Made by a program: the position numbers and the translations under genes
Source: Burkholderia paludis
Lineage (GTDB): Bacteria > Pseudomonadota > Gammaproteobacteria > Burkholderiales > Burkholderiaceae
Direction: 5' to 3'
Length of the DNA stretch: 64,000 nt
Assembly: GCF_000732615.1 (NCBI RefSeq)
Contig: NZ_JPGL01000049.1
Location: 1 to 64,000 of the forward strand
Notes under the pieces: model-generated
Seen by the model: only the letters and a program-made list of their open reading frames with translations
Database searches by the model: none
Told to the model about the DNA's origin: nothing
In this document: in pieces, positions 18,344-27,473 of the stretch
Position numbering within the stretch: the first letter of the stretch is position 1
How the letters are laid out: each line of letters starts with the position of its first letter

Positions 18344-19303
18344 TCACCCGCCGCGCGCGCCGCCTGCCCGGTCGGCCACTTCGTTCCACAAATGCAGCGC
18401 CGCGTACGCACGCCACGGCCGCCAGCCTTCGGTACGGCGCTTCTGGCTCGCGAGCCGGTCGAGCGCCGGATCGCGCGCGGCGATCGACTGCATCAGCACG
18501 AGATCGGAGGCCGGCCACGCGTCCGGGTCGCGCCACGCGCGCATCGCGATGTACTCGACGGTCCACGGGCCGATGCCGGGCAGTTCGAGCCACGCGCGGC
18601 GCAGCGCCGCGAGATCGGCATGCTCGCGATCGACCGGCACGTCGCCGGCCGCCACCGCGCGCGCCACGCCCGTCAATGCCGCCACCCGCTTGCCGGGCAT
18701 CCCGATCTTGTCGAGATCGCAGCCGGCCAGTGCATCGGGCGTCGGGAAGCGCCACGCGGGCGCACCGTCGTCGACCGGCACGACGCGCTCGCCGGCGCGC
18801 TCGACGAGCCGGCCGACGATCGTCGTCGCCGCCTTCACGCTCACCTGCTGGCCGACGATCGCGCGCACGGCCAGCTCGAACCCCGACCATGCGCCCGGCA
18901 CGCGCAACCCCGGCGCGGCCTCGACGAGCGGCGCGAACCACGGATCGCGCGCGAGCCCGCCGCCGATCGCGGCCGGATCGGCGCCGAGGTCGAACATCGT
19001 CGCGACACGTCGGGTGAACGCATCGTCGACGTGGCGGACCACCGCCCCTTCGACCGTCGCGACCAGGCAATGCTTGCGCGGATGTTTCGCGACCGTGAGC
19101 CGGCCTGCATCGCCGTGCAGGTCGACGATGCGGCGGTACACGCCGCCCGCGACCTGCTCGACACCGGGAATCGCGCGCCCGCTGAAGAAGCGCAGCACGC
19201 GCGCCCAGTCGTAAGGCGCATTGAAGCGCAGCTCCATCTGCACGGACGGCGGCACATGGCCGCCGTCCGCGATGGGCATCCTCGTTGTTTTTGCGATGCT
19301 CAA
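18344..19303 (-). CDS. alkA: DNA-3-methyladenine glycosylase II
   Basis: Helix-hairpin-helix base-excision glycosylase that removes alkylated purines. The HhH motif LPGIGPWTVEYIAMRAW is followed by the catalytic Asp in PASDLVL, and the N-terminal AlkA_N domain starts at MELRFNAPYDW. The start is uncertain. A TTG at 19303 overlaps the ada stop (TTGA), giving 319 residues and coupling; ATGs at 19279 (MPIADGG) and a later Met (MELRFN) are alternatives. It forms an adaptive-response operon with ada upstream. Confidence 0.88.
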   Translation of the reverse strand: MSIAKTTRMPIADGGHVPPSVQMELRFNAPYDWARVLRFFSGRAIPGVEQVAGGVYRRIVDLHGDAGRLTVAKHPRKHCLVATVEGAVVRHVDDAFTRRVATMFDLGADPAAIGGGLARDPWFAPLVEAAPGLRVPGAWSGFELAVRAIVGQQVSVKAATTIVGRLVERAGERVVPVDDGAPAWRFPTPDALAGCDLDKIGMPGKRVAALTGVARAVAAGDVPVDREHADLAALRRAWLELPGIGPWTVEYIAMRAWRDPDAWPASDLVLMQSIAARDPALDRLASQKRRTEGWRPWRAYAALHLWNEVADRAGGARGG

Positions 19304-20391
19304 ACTGCGTTGCCCTCCGCAACGGATTCGGCTTCGTCGTCACGCGCGCGACTCGCTTCCGACGCGAGCAGCGTCGCCTTGCGGCGCACGCCCCAGCGAT
19401 ACCCCGCAAGCGCGCCGCCCTTTTGCACGACACGGTGGCACGGGATCGCGAGCGCGACCGGATTCGACGCACACGCGGACGCGACCGCGCGTACCGCGCG
19501 CGGCGCGCCCAGCGCCTCCGCAATCTCCGAGTAGCTGCGCGTTTCGCCGTAGGGAATATGCGTCAGCGCCTCCCATACGCGCTGCTGGAACGCGGTCGGC
19601 GCGATGTCGAGCGGCAGGTCGAACGCGTGCCGCGTGCCGTCGAGGTACGCGCGGATCTGCGCGACGAACGGCGCGAGCCGTGCCGGCGATTCGACCAGCT
19701 CGGCGCGTGCAAACGCGTCCTTCAGCTCGCCGACGAGCGACGCCGCATCGTCGCCGAACGCGATCCGGCAGATGCCCTGCCCGGTTGCGGCGACCAGCAC
19801 CGTGCCGAGCGACGTCGACGCGCTCGCATAATCGATCCGCAGGCCGGCGCCCTGGCGGCGGAACGCGGACGGCGTCATCCCGAGCTCGCGCGGCACCGAT
19901 GCATAGAGCCGCGACGGCGAGTTGAAGCCCGCGTCGACGGCCGCCTGCGTGACCGGCTGCCCGTCCTGCAGCGCCTGGCGCAACGCGGCGCCGCGCTGCG
20001 CGGCCTGGTACTGCCGCGGCGACACGCCGACCACGCGCTTGAAGATCCGTTGCAGGTGGAACGGGCTCACGTGCACCGCGTCGCTCAACTGCTCCAGCGT
20101 GAGCCGCTCGGCTTGCGCGTCGAGCACCGCGCACGCGCGGTTCACGATTTCCAGCTCGCGCGGCAGCCCTTCCGGCTGGCAGCGCTTGCAGGGACGAAAG
20201 CCGGCCGCGCGCGCCGCCGCCGGATCGGCGAAGAACGACACGTTTTCGCGACGCGGCAGCCGCGATGCGCAGGTCGGCCGACAGAACACGCCGGTCGTGC
20301 GCACGCCATAGAAGAACGCGCCGTCCGCATGCGGATCGCGCTCGGTCACGGCGCCCCAGCGGGCATCATCGGTCGGATAGGCGGTTTTCAT
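19300..20391 (-). CDS. ada: Bifunctional Ada: methylphosphotriester sensor, activator and O6-methylguanine methyltransferase
   Basis: A 363-residue protein. The N-terminal zinc domain holds the four Cys (GVFCRPTCASR, PCKRCQPEG); the first is the methyl acceptor from phosphotriesters. An AraC-type HTH occupies residues about 100-185. The C-terminal methyltransferase carries NPVALAIPCHRVVQKGG with the acceptor Cys. The start at 20391 (MKTAYPTDDARW) is the family norm; the frame reaching 20499 is promoter region. The methylated protein should activate its own operon with alkA. Confidence 0.93.
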   Translation of the reverse strand: MKTAYPTDDARWGAVTERDPHADGAFFYGVRTTGVFCRPTCASRLPRRENVSFFADPAAARAAGFRPCKRCQPEGLPRELEIVNRACAVLDAQAERLTLEQLSDAVHVSPFHLQRIFKRVVGVSPRQYQAAQRGAALRQALQDGQPVTQAAVDAGFNSPSRLYASVPRELGMTPSAFRRQGAGLRIDYASASTSLGTVLVAATGQGICRIAFGDDAASLVGELKDAFARAELVESPARLAPFVAQIRAYLDGTRHAFDLPLDIAPTAFQQRVWEALTHIPYGETRSYSEIAEALGAPRAVRAVASACASNPVALAIPCHRVVQKGGALAGYRWGVRRKATLLASEASRARDDEAESVAEGNAV

Positions 20392-20631
20392 CTGAACCTC
20401 GCACTCTCTAGTGTAGATGGCGCCTACTCTAGACATTGGCACCTGCCGACGCGCCCTGAATCTTGCTCTGTGATTCGCTCCAGCGAACCGGGGACACATC
20501 GATCGAAAATAAGTCCGTCAAAACGCCCGCGACAGCTGCGACAACGCGGTTTCCGTCATCGTTTCGTCACCATTTTGCTGCAGTGCGGATGCGACAAATC
20601 GCCGTCCTGACGTTTTTTTTCATTCGGAATA

Positions 20632-20660
20632 TTGCGTCGCACCATCGCCGTGTGTATAGT
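20632..20660 (+). promoter_or_regulatory. Sigma-70 promoter of a candidate small RNA
   Basis: TTGCGT (20632-20637), exactly 17 bases, then TATAGT (20655-20660). The -10 differs from consensus at one base. Transcription would start near 20667. The only thing between it and the terminator at 20734 is about 68 bases with no open reading frame. Confidence 0.7.
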
Positions 20661-20666
20661 TGGAAC

Positions 20667-20734
20667 TGTCTCCTCCATGTCTCCTCCTGATATGGATTAA
20701 GCCCGTTCCGCACTGCGTGAACGGGCTTTTTTTC
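20667..20734 (+). ncRNA. Candidate anti-Shine-Dalgarno small RNA
   Basis: A predicted transcript of about 68 nt running from just downstream of a good promoter to a strong intrinsic terminator. Its unpaired 5' half contains the 10-mer TGTCTCCTCC twice (20667-20676 and 20678-20687). UCUCCUCC is complementary to strong Shine-Dalgarno sequences (GGAGGAGA), so it could mask ribosome-binding sites of many mRNAs. Small RNAs of this design are known in alphaproteobacteria, and conserved ones have been reported in Burkholderia. Identity with a named RNA cannot be checked here. Confidence 0.68.
20699..20734 (+). terminator. Intrinsic terminator of the small RNA
   Basis: GCCCGTTC (20701-20708) pairs with GAACGGGC (20719-20726) around a 10-base loop, flanked by AA/TT and followed by a run of T to 20734. 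This is a perfect stem with a U-tract. Confidence 0.85.
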
Positions 20735-20822
20735 GTCCGTCGATTGTGCCGCGTTCCGGCCGGCAGCGCAGGCGCGATGCGTCTACACTCGATGCTCGCC
20801 GACTGCGAAGGAGTGCCTGCCC

Positions 20823-21236
20823 ATGAAACCGACCATCCGCGCGATCGATCACATCGTGCTGCGCGTGACCGACATGGCGACGATGACGCGCTTTTACTGC
20901 GACGCCGTCGGCTGCCACGTGGAAAAGGAGCAACCCGATCTCGGCCTCGTGCAGTTGCGGGCCGGCGATGCGCTGATCGACCTGCTGTCGGTCGGCGGCC
21001 CGATCGACCGTCCCGACAGCGGCCCGCCCGGCGCGGGACGCAACCTCGATCACCTGTGCCTGCGCGTCGAACCGTTCGACCCCGACGCGCTGATCGCGCA
21101 TTTCGCCGCGCACGGCGCGCAGCCGGGCGCCCCGGCGGAGCGCTACGGCGCCGGCGGCTACGGGCCGTCGATCTACCTGTTCGACCCGGAAGGCAACATG
21201 CTCGAATTCAAGGGGCCGCCGGCCGCGATCGGCTGA
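20823..21236 (+). CDS. VOC-family (glyoxalase/bleomycin-resistance fold) protein
   Basis: A 137-residue single vicinal-oxygen-chelate domain. IRAIDHIVLRVTDMATMTRFYCDAVGC starts the first beta-alpha-beta module with the metal His, and GPSIYLFDPEGNMLEFKGP is the second module with the metal Glu. It is likely a metal-dependent lyase or dioxygenase-like enzyme of unknown substrate. AAGGAGTGCCTGCCC precedes the ATG. It is convergent with yaeQ. Confidence 0.85.
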   Translation: MKPTIRAIDHIVLRVTDMATMTRFYCDAVGCHVEKEQPDLGLVQLRAGDALIDLLSVGGPIDRPDSGPPGAGRNLDHLCLRVEPFDPDALIAHFAAHGAQPGAPAERYGAGGYGPSIYLFDPEGNMLEFKGPPAAIG

Positions 21237-21257
21237 ACGCGGCCGGCGCGCGGGTCG

Positions 21258-21812
21258 TCACGCGCCCGCGCGCGCCTTCAGCACCGTCCATTCGACCGCA
21301 ACCGGATCGTGGTCGGCGCTCGAGATCCATGCCGCGCCGTCCTGCACCGTGCACTGCAGGCGCATCGTGCGCTCCGCGAGCTGTCCGAGCGCGGCCGCGA
21401 CGCCGTCGGCCAGCGACAGCACCTGCACGTTGCGCAGCCGCTCGACCTTGCTGCGCACGCCCTGCCACCAGATATCCGAGGTCTTGCCGCCGTAGGCGAT
21501 CACCGTGACCTGTCCGGCGCGGCCGGCCGCCTTCGAGATGCGCCGTTCGTCGGGCTGGCCGGCCTCGATCCACACGTCGATCGCGCCCGTCAGGTCCTTC
21601 TGCCACAGATCGGGCTCGTCGACGTCCGACAGCCCCTTGCAGAATTCGAGCCGCTCGTGCGCGAACAGCGCGAACGCGACGATGCGCACCATCATCCGGT
21701 CGTCGGTCTCCGACGGATGGCGCGCCACCGTCAGCGCGTGATCGGCGTAGTAATGCCGATCCATGTCGGCGATTTGCAGTTCAGCTTTGTAGATCGTGGA
21801 TTTCAGCGCCAT
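21258..21812 (-). CDS. yaeQ: YaeQ family protein
   Basis: A 184-residue protein with the family hallmarks: MALKSTIYKAELQIADMDRHYYADH at the N-terminus, ERLEFCKGLSDVDEPDLW and WIEAGQPDERRISKAAGRA in the middle. YaeQ has a PD-(D/E)XK nuclease-like fold; its cellular role is not established. It is a single gene on the minus strand. Confidence 0.9.
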   Translation of the reverse strand: MALKSTIYKAELQIADMDRHYYADHALTVARHPSETDDRMMVRIVAFALFAHERLEFCKGLSDVDEPDLWQKDLTGAIDVWIEAGQPDERRISKAAGRAGQVTVIAYGGKTSDIWWQGVRSKVERLRNVQVLSLADGVAAALGQLAERTMRLQCTVQDGAAWISSADHDPVAVEWTVLKARAGA

Positions 21813-21998
21813 GCGGATACGGCCCGGGCGGGCATTCGGTTCGGTCGGGCCGTGATGATACCGAATGCGCGCCCTCCGGCGCGTGTCATGCCCCCACAGC
21901 GCAACGGCCCGGCATGCGCCGGGCCGGGCTCGGTTCGGGCCGCCGGCGCATCGGGCCGGCGCGCTCGCGCGTCGTGTGACTGCGCGGCGACGGGGCGG

Positions 21999-22346
21999 TT
22001 ATTGCTTGACGAAGCGCGAATCGGTCCAGAGGCCCTGCTGGTCGCTGTTGTCGGCGCTGACGAACTGCACGTCGCCCTGGTCGACCGACACCACGCGGAA
22101 CCGCTGGCCTTCCGGCACCGACAGGCAACGGTAGTCGTCGAAGTACTGCTGCTTCGCCTGCGACTGGCCGTCACGCTCGTGACTCAGTACGGAGTCCAGA
22201 TTGTCTTTCGACAGGCAGCCCCATGCGTTCTTCGTCAACTGGATTTCCTGCTTCGGCTTGACGGCTGCATCGCCGCCGGCCTGGGCAATCGACACCGCAC
22301 AAAATGCGCCGACGAGGGCAAAAAGGAATCCGGTACGCTTCATCAT
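21999..22346 (-). CDS. Hypothetical exported protein
   Basis: A 115-residue protein with a signal peptide (MMKRTGFLFALVGAFCAVSIAQAGG, cleavage after AQA). The mature part has two Cys (GCLSKDN, RCLSVPEGQRF) and ends WTDSRFVKQ, suggesting a small beta-rich periplasmic domain with one disulphide. Either of the two leading Met codons could be the start. I do not recognise the family. Confidence 0.7.
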   Translation of the reverse strand: MMKRTGFLFALVGAFCAVSIAQAGGDAAVKPKQEIQLTKNAWGCLSKDNLDSVLSHERDGQSQAKQQYFDDYRCLSVPEGQRFRVVSVDQGDVQFVSADNSDQQGLWTDSRFVKQ

Positions 22347-22836
22347 GTTCTGTCTCCAGGCTTGCGGGCACCAGGCTTGGGTTAGCTATGTGTTTAAAGG
22401 TGATCGTCAACCCACGTTTTTCACTTTAGAAGACCGTCAAACGATAGCAAGCACATTTGTTGTGCGACCGCAATAGCGGCGGATTGTCGCACCCCGTACA
22501 CCACCCGCCTTTTGTACCGCGCCCCGGCCGCGCGACGCGCGCCGCGCGGCGGACAGGCCCGCGCCGCCGGGCGGAAAGCATTGCCCGGCAAGACTTTCAG
22601 CAAATTTACAATGCAGCGGTTGAACGGTTTGGATAATCCATTTCGCTATCCGGATCTTTTTGATGCATCGCACATAAAGTCATTCAAAACGATTCGACTT
22701 TACCGCAACGCGGAATCGCATTTACCTGAAACAAGAAAAATGCCAGGTATAAGCGCGCCCGTATTTATCCGTATTTCCCCGCATGCGTGCGGCGCCCGCG
22801 CACGCTCCGCCGCCGGCATGTCGCGCCCGTGCCCCT
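22347..22836. other. Intergenic region without a recognised gene
   Basis: Part is very GC-rich (about 22515-22580) and part unusually AT-rich for this genome (about 22600-22770). No convincing coding frame is present. It contains the promoter region of the exported protein gene; otherwise I see nothing. Confidence 0.45.
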
Positions 22837-23394
22837 TTAACCGGCGCGATTCGCACCGGACTGCTGACGTTCGAAATAATCGCGCTGAAAGATGCACATG
22901 CGATAAGCATTGTGATACGCGCCGTTGCCGAAAAATTCTTCCTTCAATTCGGCCTCGTGCTGGAATCCGCATTTCTCGTACACATGAATCGCCGCCGCAT
23001 TCGACGTATCGACGATCAGGTACAGCTTGCGCATGTTCAGCACCTTGAACGCGTACTCGATCGCGAGACGCGTCGCCTGGCCCGCATAGCCGCGCCCCTG
23101 GCATTGCGGCGCGATGATGATCTGGAACTCGCCGCGGCGATGGATGTAGTCCAGCTCGATCAGCTCGACGAGGCCGACCAGTTCGCCCTGCGCATCGACC
23201 GCGACGAACCGGCGTTCGCGCTGGTCGTGCACGTGACGGTCGTACAGTTGCGACAGCTCCGAGAAGGTTTCGTACGGCTCCTCGAACCAGTAGCGCATGA
23301 TCTTCGCGTCGTTGTTCAGCTCGTGGACGAAGCGCAGGTCCTGGCGCTCCAGCGGCCGCAGCGCGAGCGTGTTGCTATCGTTCTGGAGTTGCAT
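22837..23394 (-). CDS. speG: Spermidine N1-acetyltransferase
   Basis: A 185-residue GNAT acetyltransferase. ALRPLERQDLRFVHELNNDAKIMRYWFEEPYE is the SpeG N-terminus, and IIIAPQCQGRGYAGQATRLAIEYAF holds the acetyl-CoA pyrophosphate-binding motif (QGRGYA). It acetylates spermidine/spermine with acetyl-CoA and so limits polyamine toxicity. The start at 23394 (MQLQNDSN) is chosen because homology begins there; the open frame continues to 24102 without coding character. Confidence 0.9.
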   Translation of the reverse strand: MQLQNDSNTLALRPLERQDLRFVHELNNDAKIMRYWFEEPYETFSELSQLYDRHVHDQRERRFVAVDAQGELVGLVELIELDYIHRRGEFQIIIAPQCQGRGYAGQATRLAIEYAFKVLNMRKLYLIVDTSNAAAIHVYEKCGFQHEAELKEEFFGNGAYHNAYRMCIFQRDYFERQQSGANRAG

Positions 23395-23544
23395 GTTCGT
23401 ATCCTGTTTGAGGCCCGCGCACGCACGAAACGCCCGTGCGGCATGGCCGCGCCGGGCCCGTTCCGCACTGTAAGAAATTGAACGCGGGCGAGGTTCAGAG
23501 CCTAGAATGGGAGCAAGGGTTCCTGCCACCTCAGGGAGGCTATC

Positions 23545-23715
23545 GTGATCGAGCAAGTCATACTCGGAATTTTCCTCGTGCTGCCGCTCGTGATCGTGGC
23601 GGCGCTGTTTTCCGACGAACTGTGGCAGGAACATCGGCGTCAGCACCCGCGCGACGAAAACGCACCGCACATCGACTGGAAGCATCCATGGCGCCGCGTG
23701 CGACGCGGGCATTGA
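23545..23715 (+). CDS. Small membrane protein, 56 residues
   Basis: The GTG at 23545 follows AGGGAGG at optimal distance. The protein begins VIEQVILGIFLVLPLVIVAALF, a single membrane helix, followed by a charged cytoplasmic tail (SDELWQEHRRQHPRDEN ... WKHPWRRVRRGH). It lies between speG and a DUF2795 gene. The family is unknown, but the strong ribosome-binding site and clean topology support a real gene. Confidence 0.55.
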   Translation: MIEQVILGIFLVLPLVIVAALFSDELWQEHRRQHPRDENAPHIDWKHPWRRVRRGH

Positions 23716-23841
23716 GTCGCTTGCCGTGCATCCGCAGGGCGCGCCGTCCGGGCCGCCCCGGACGGTGAGCGCGTATCGCGCGCCGTTACGCACCCGAATT
23801 CCGCCTCGATCCGATTCCCGCCCAACCCGCGAGACGCCGCC

Positions 23842-24090
23842 GTGAACGACCAGCCCGCCCGCCCCCGCCACGACATTCCCCACGAAACGATCGACCTGCA
23901 GATCGCCGACGTCCTCGCCGCCGTCCGCTACCCGGCCAACAAGGATGCGATCGTCGATGCCGCGCGCGACGCGGGCGCCAGCAACGAGGTGCTGTCGATG
24001 CTCGACGGCCTGCCCGAGCAGGACTACGCGGACGTCGACGCCGTCACGCACTGGGTCGCCGGCAACTTCGGCCCCGGCCTCGGGGTTTGA
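23842..24090 (+). CDS. DUF2795 domain protein
   Basis: An 82-residue protein. IADVLAAVRYPANKDAIVDAARDAGASNEVLSMLDGLPEQDYADVDAV matches the DUF2795 pattern, a small helical domain found widely in bacteria with no known activity. It is a single gene upstream of the diguanylate cyclase, in the same direction. Confidence 0.72.
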   Translation: MNDQPARPRHDIPHETIDLQIADVLAAVRYPANKDAIVDAARDAGASNEVLSMLDGLPEQDYADVDAVTHWVAGNFGPGLGV

Positions 24091-24198
24091 GCGCACTTCC
24101 ATAACGCGATAGCATCAGGCCGCACCGGACGCGCAGCGGCCGGCTGCCTGCCGCCCGGCGCAAGACCGGGCGTTTCCGCCTACGCGCCGGGGAACTCC

Positions 24199-25563
24199 AT
24201 GGAAGGCATCCTGATCCAGCACACGACGCGCCGTCAGCTCTGGTTCGGCGCGCTGACGGCGCTCGTCATCCTGCTCGCGCTCGGGATCGCCGCGCCGCAC
24301 GCGGACGTCGCCCTGCCGACCGTCGAGCCGTTCATGCCGATGTGCGCGCTCACCGTGTTCACCACCGCGAGCATCGCCGCGTTCTTCCTCGGCGCGCAGT
24401 TCACCGTGACGCGCCAGCCCGTGCTCGGCGCGCTCGGCGGCGCCTACGCGTTCTCCGCGCTCGCCGTCGCGCTGCAGTTGCTCACCTTTCCGGGCGTGTT
24501 CGCGCCGCACGGGCTGTTCGGCGCACGGCCGCAAAGTGCCGCGTGGATGTGGGTGTTCTGGCACGCGGGCTTCCCGGCTTTCGTGATGGTCGCGCTGCTC
24601 GCGCGCGAGCGGCGGATGCGTGCGCCGATCGGCGCGCGGCAGACGCGCCGGTGGACGCTCGCGCTGGTTGGCGGGCCGGCGGTCGCCGCGGGATTGCTGT
24701 GCCTGTTCGCGCTGCACGTGCCGCTGCCGCCCGCGTTTCGTCCGCCGGGCGATGCGGCCGTGCTGCCCGTCAGCGGCGTCGCGCTCGTCGTGTGGCTGCT
24801 CAATGCGCTGGCGCTCGCCGCCGTGGTCGTGACCGGCCGGCTTCGCACCACACTCGACCTGTGGCTCGCGATCGCGGTGCTCGCGTGCCTCACCGACACG
24901 ACGCTGAACCTGATGAGCACCCATCGCTACACGGTCGGCTGGTACCTCGCGCGCGTGTTCAGCATGTTCACGCCCGGCGTGCTCGTCTGCGTGCTCGCGT
25001 GGGAAGTGACGATGCTGTACCAGCGGCTGTTCGAGGCGCATGCGACGCTGATCCGTTCGTCCGCGCGCGACGGGCTGACGGGCGCGTTCAACCGCAGCCA
25101 CTTCAACGACCATTTCCACACGCTGTTCCTGCAGGCGCGCCGACAGGGCGAGCCGTTGTCGCTGCTGATGATCGACGTCGACCACTTCAAGACGTACAAC
25201 GACGCGTTCGGTCACGTGAAGGGCGATGCGTGCCTGATTGCGGTCGCGAACGCACTGGCCGGCGCGGTGAGGCGGCCCGCGGACATCGTTGCGCGTTACG
25301 GCGGCGAGGAGTTCGCGATCGTGCTGCCGAACACGGGCGCGCGCGGCGCGCGGGTGGTCGCCGAGGAGGCGCGCGAAGCGGTGTTGCGGCTCGATCTCGC
25401 GATGCCTGCCGCGCCGGCCGGGCGCGTGAGCGTGAGCGTGAGCGTCGGCTGCGCGACCGTGTCGGCCGACGATCTCTCGACGCCCGATGCATTGATCGAA
25501 GCCGCCGATGCCGCGCTCTATCGTGCGAAGGACACCGGGCGCAACAGGGTCGTCGCCGCCTGA
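24199..25563 (+). CDS. Membrane-bound diguanylate cyclase
   Basis: A 454-residue protein. Seven or so hydrophobic helices (residues about 10-265) form a MASE4-like membrane sensor. The C-terminal GGDEF domain starts at SARDGLTGAFNRSHF and has the active-site RYGGEEFAIVLP. The product-inhibition I-site RPAD lies exactly five residues before GGEEF, so it should make cyclic di-GMP from two GTP with feedback control. No EAL domain is present. The signal sensed is unknown. Confidence 0.92.
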   Translation: MEGILIQHTTRRQLWFGALTALVILLALGIAAPHADVALPTVEPFMPMCALTVFTTASIAAFFLGAQFTVTRQPVLGALGGAYAFSALAVALQLLTFPGVFAPHGLFGARPQSAAWMWVFWHAGFPAFVMVALLARERRMRAPIGARQTRRWTLALVGGPAVAAGLLCLFALHVPLPPAFRPPGDAAVLPVSGVALVVWLLNALALAAVVVTGRLRTTLDLWLAIAVLACLTDTTLNLMSTHRYTVGWYLARVFSMFTPGVLVCVLAWEVTMLYQRLFEAHATLIRSSARDGLTGAFNRSHFNDHFHTLFLQARRQGEPLSLLMIDVDHFKTYNDAFGHVKGDACLIAVANALAGAVRRPADIVARYGGEEFAIVLPNTGARGARVVAEEAREAVLRLDLAMPAAPAGRVSVSVSVGCATVSADDLSTPDALIEAADAALYRAKDTGRNRVVAA

Positions 25564-25715
25564 AAACATCTGCTGTTTGCGCGCATTTGTTACGGTCATT
25601 CTGACCGGAATAATCCGCCGTTACGGATTGCGGAACAGGGAAACGATCGCTTACAGCCGGTGTTGCGGGCGCTCGCTATGCTGGGTTTCATGTCGAACCC
25701 CAGCAGGTGAATGCG

Positions 25716-25835
25716 ATGAAGAAGACCCTTTTGCTGATTGCCAGCGTCGCCGTGTTGTTGAGCGGCTGTATCGTCGTGCCCGCAGGCGGCTATTACAGCG
25801 ATGGCGGGTATTACCATCACCATCACTGGGATTGA
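25716..25835 (+). CDS. Tiny His-rich lipoprotein, 39 residues
   Basis: MKKTLLLIASVAVLLSGCIV is a lipoprotein signal with lipobox LSGC (Cys18). Only about 22 residues remain after cleavage, rich in Gly/Tyr and ending YYHHHHWD. Similar tiny lipoproteins are common in Burkholderia; the His cluster suggests metal contact, but this is a guess. AGCAGGTGAATGCG precedes the start. Confidence 0.65.
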   Translation: MKKTLLLIASVAVLLSGCIVVPAGGYYSDGGYYHHHHWD

Positions 25836-25908
25836 TGCGGGTGCGGGCCCGGACGAGTCGATCCGCTCGCGTATCGATGCAGATTCGACGATCCGGACCG
25901 TCACGCCC

Positions 25909-26604
25909 TCAGGCCGGCGTGGTCAGCTCGGCATGCATCAGAAATACCTGGAGCGCGGCGAGCGTTTCGTAATGGAGACGCTCGAGGCGTGCATCCTTGT
26001 CCGCGTCTTCGATCAGGTTGCGCTCGGCGTCGTACTGGTACGGCTCGCCGAGCAGTTCGGCCATGTCGATCTGGATGTAGGAGCACTCTCCGTAAGGCCG
26101 TTTGCCGTCGATGCACGGTAACGGCCAGAAGTCGTCTTCGCTCAGCACGTCGTCGATCGAGTACGAGTCGACCGTCATCCAGAGGGCCGCGCGCAGCAGG
26201 TCGAGATGTTCGGCGCGCAATTCGAAATGCCCCGACGCATCGACACCGCTTTCCGGAAAATCGAATGCCTCGCGAAGCGCCTCCGGGATCACATAGTGTC
26301 CCGGCGCCAGCTCACCTGCGGCCGTGACGAACTCGGGCACGAGATGGCCGAGTTCGGCCAGCGTGCGAATGGCCCGTACGTCGTCGTCGGTATCGAGGAT
26401 CGCCTTGGCGAGATCGATCGTCGCGTCGCTCCCCGTGAGCGGCGATTCCGGATAAATGGCCGGCGCGCCGGATTCGACCGGCAGCCAGACCACCCGGAGC
26501 CGCCGCATCAATGCGACGTGGCCGGGCGTCAGGTCGGGATACGACGCGCCGTCGGCAAAGACGGCGCGGATGATGGCGTTGCGTTCGGTCGGATTGATTG
26601 ACAT
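25909..26604 (-). CDS. Hypothetical protein, 231 residues
   Basis: An acidic soluble protein beginning MSINPTERNAIIRAVFADGASYPDLTPGHVALMRRLRVVWLPVE. No signal peptide or membrane helix is evident. Codon use is similar to the core. The C-terminal half has LHYETLAALQVFLMHAEL. I do not recognise a family. Confidence 0.68.
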   Translation of the reverse strand: MSINPTERNAIIRAVFADGASYPDLTPGHVALMRRLRVVWLPVESGAPAIYPESPLTGSDATIDLAKAILDTDDDVRAIRTLAELGHLVPEFVTAAGELAPGHYVIPEALREAFDFPESGVDASGHFELRAEHLDLLRAALWMTVDSYSIDDVLSEDDFWPLPCIDGKRPYGECSYIQIDMAELLGEPYQYDAERNLIEDADKDARLERLHYETLAALQVFLMHAELTTPA

Positions 26605-26700
26605 CGTGGCCCTCGGTGTAATGCGCGCGGCCGACGTCGGCCTCGCGACGGAATCAGCTTCGACAGACGTCAGCGGCAGGCGCTGCGCCCGATGGCGACT

Positions 26701-27414
26701 TCAGGCAGCACCCGAGGCCGGCATCGGTGGCGGATAGGCGGAAGGCGACAGGTTCCTGACGACCATGCGGTCAAGCTCGGCGCGCGCCTGCGCGATTTTC
26801 GCGTCGGCGGCGACGATCTTCTTTTGATGGCGGTATCGCGCCACCAGCACCGAGCCGATTATCACGAGGGCGAACACGACATTCTCGACCGCCGGGGTAT
26901 TGTCGGCGAGCTTGCCGGCCATGAGGCCCAGGATCGTGCCGCCCATCACGCCGAATACGGCAGCGAATATCCCGTCGACGATCCAGCTCTTCGGCGGGTA
27001 TTTGAGCCGGGCGACATTGATCGCGACGACCGCATCCACCATGCCCTCCACCTTGCCGCACGCGGCTTCGAGCTGCGCTTCTATCGCATCCATCAGCTGG
27101 CCCGCGCGCTCCTTGTCCGGTTTGGCGAGCACGCCGGCGTTGGCATAGGTCAGCAGGATGCCGTCCAGGTCCTTCCACGCGGTTTCCAGACCGGTCGAGA
27201 CCAGCCCCTCCTCCCGCAGGTAGTTCCAGCCGGTATCGACGTCGTTGAGGTCGACGTAGGCGCCATACGACGCACAGCACTCGAAAACCGCGAACGCACG
27301 ACGCACCGTCAGCCCTTCGGTGAAGTTGTCATTCGACCGCGACCGCTGGCTTTTCGCCATGTCGATCGTCGAATTGGCCGACGGCTCGCCGCGTTTTCCG
27401 AATCCGAATCCCAT
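26701..27414 (-). CDS. Hypothetical membrane protein, 237 residues
   Basis: An N-terminal cytoplasmic part (about residues 1-145) with a predicted helical region is followed by two membrane helices (IVDGIFAAVFGVMGGTILGLMAG and VENVVFALVIIGSVLVARY). A charged helix (QKKIVAADAKIAQARAELDRM) and a Pro-rich tail close the protein. The family is unknown. It is the last gene before the first att-like site at 27474, and codon use becomes less GC-biased beyond it. Confidence 0.65.
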   Translation of the reverse strand: MGFGFGKRGEPSANSTIDMAKSQRSRSNDNFTEGLTVRRAFAVFECCASYGAYVDLNDVDTGWNYLREEGLVSTGLETAWKDLDGILLTYANAGVLAKPDKERAGQLMDAIEAQLEAACGKVEGMVDAVVAINVARLKYPPKSWIVDGIFAAVFGVMGGTILGLMAGKLADNTPAVENVVFALVIIGSVLVARYRHQKKIVAADAKIAQARAELDRMVVRNLSPSAYPPPMPASGAA

Positions 27415-27473
27415 GCATGCCCCGCGTTCGTTATGTGTTGCAGCTTGGGGGCTCTCTCGGCCCGCCCGTTCAT

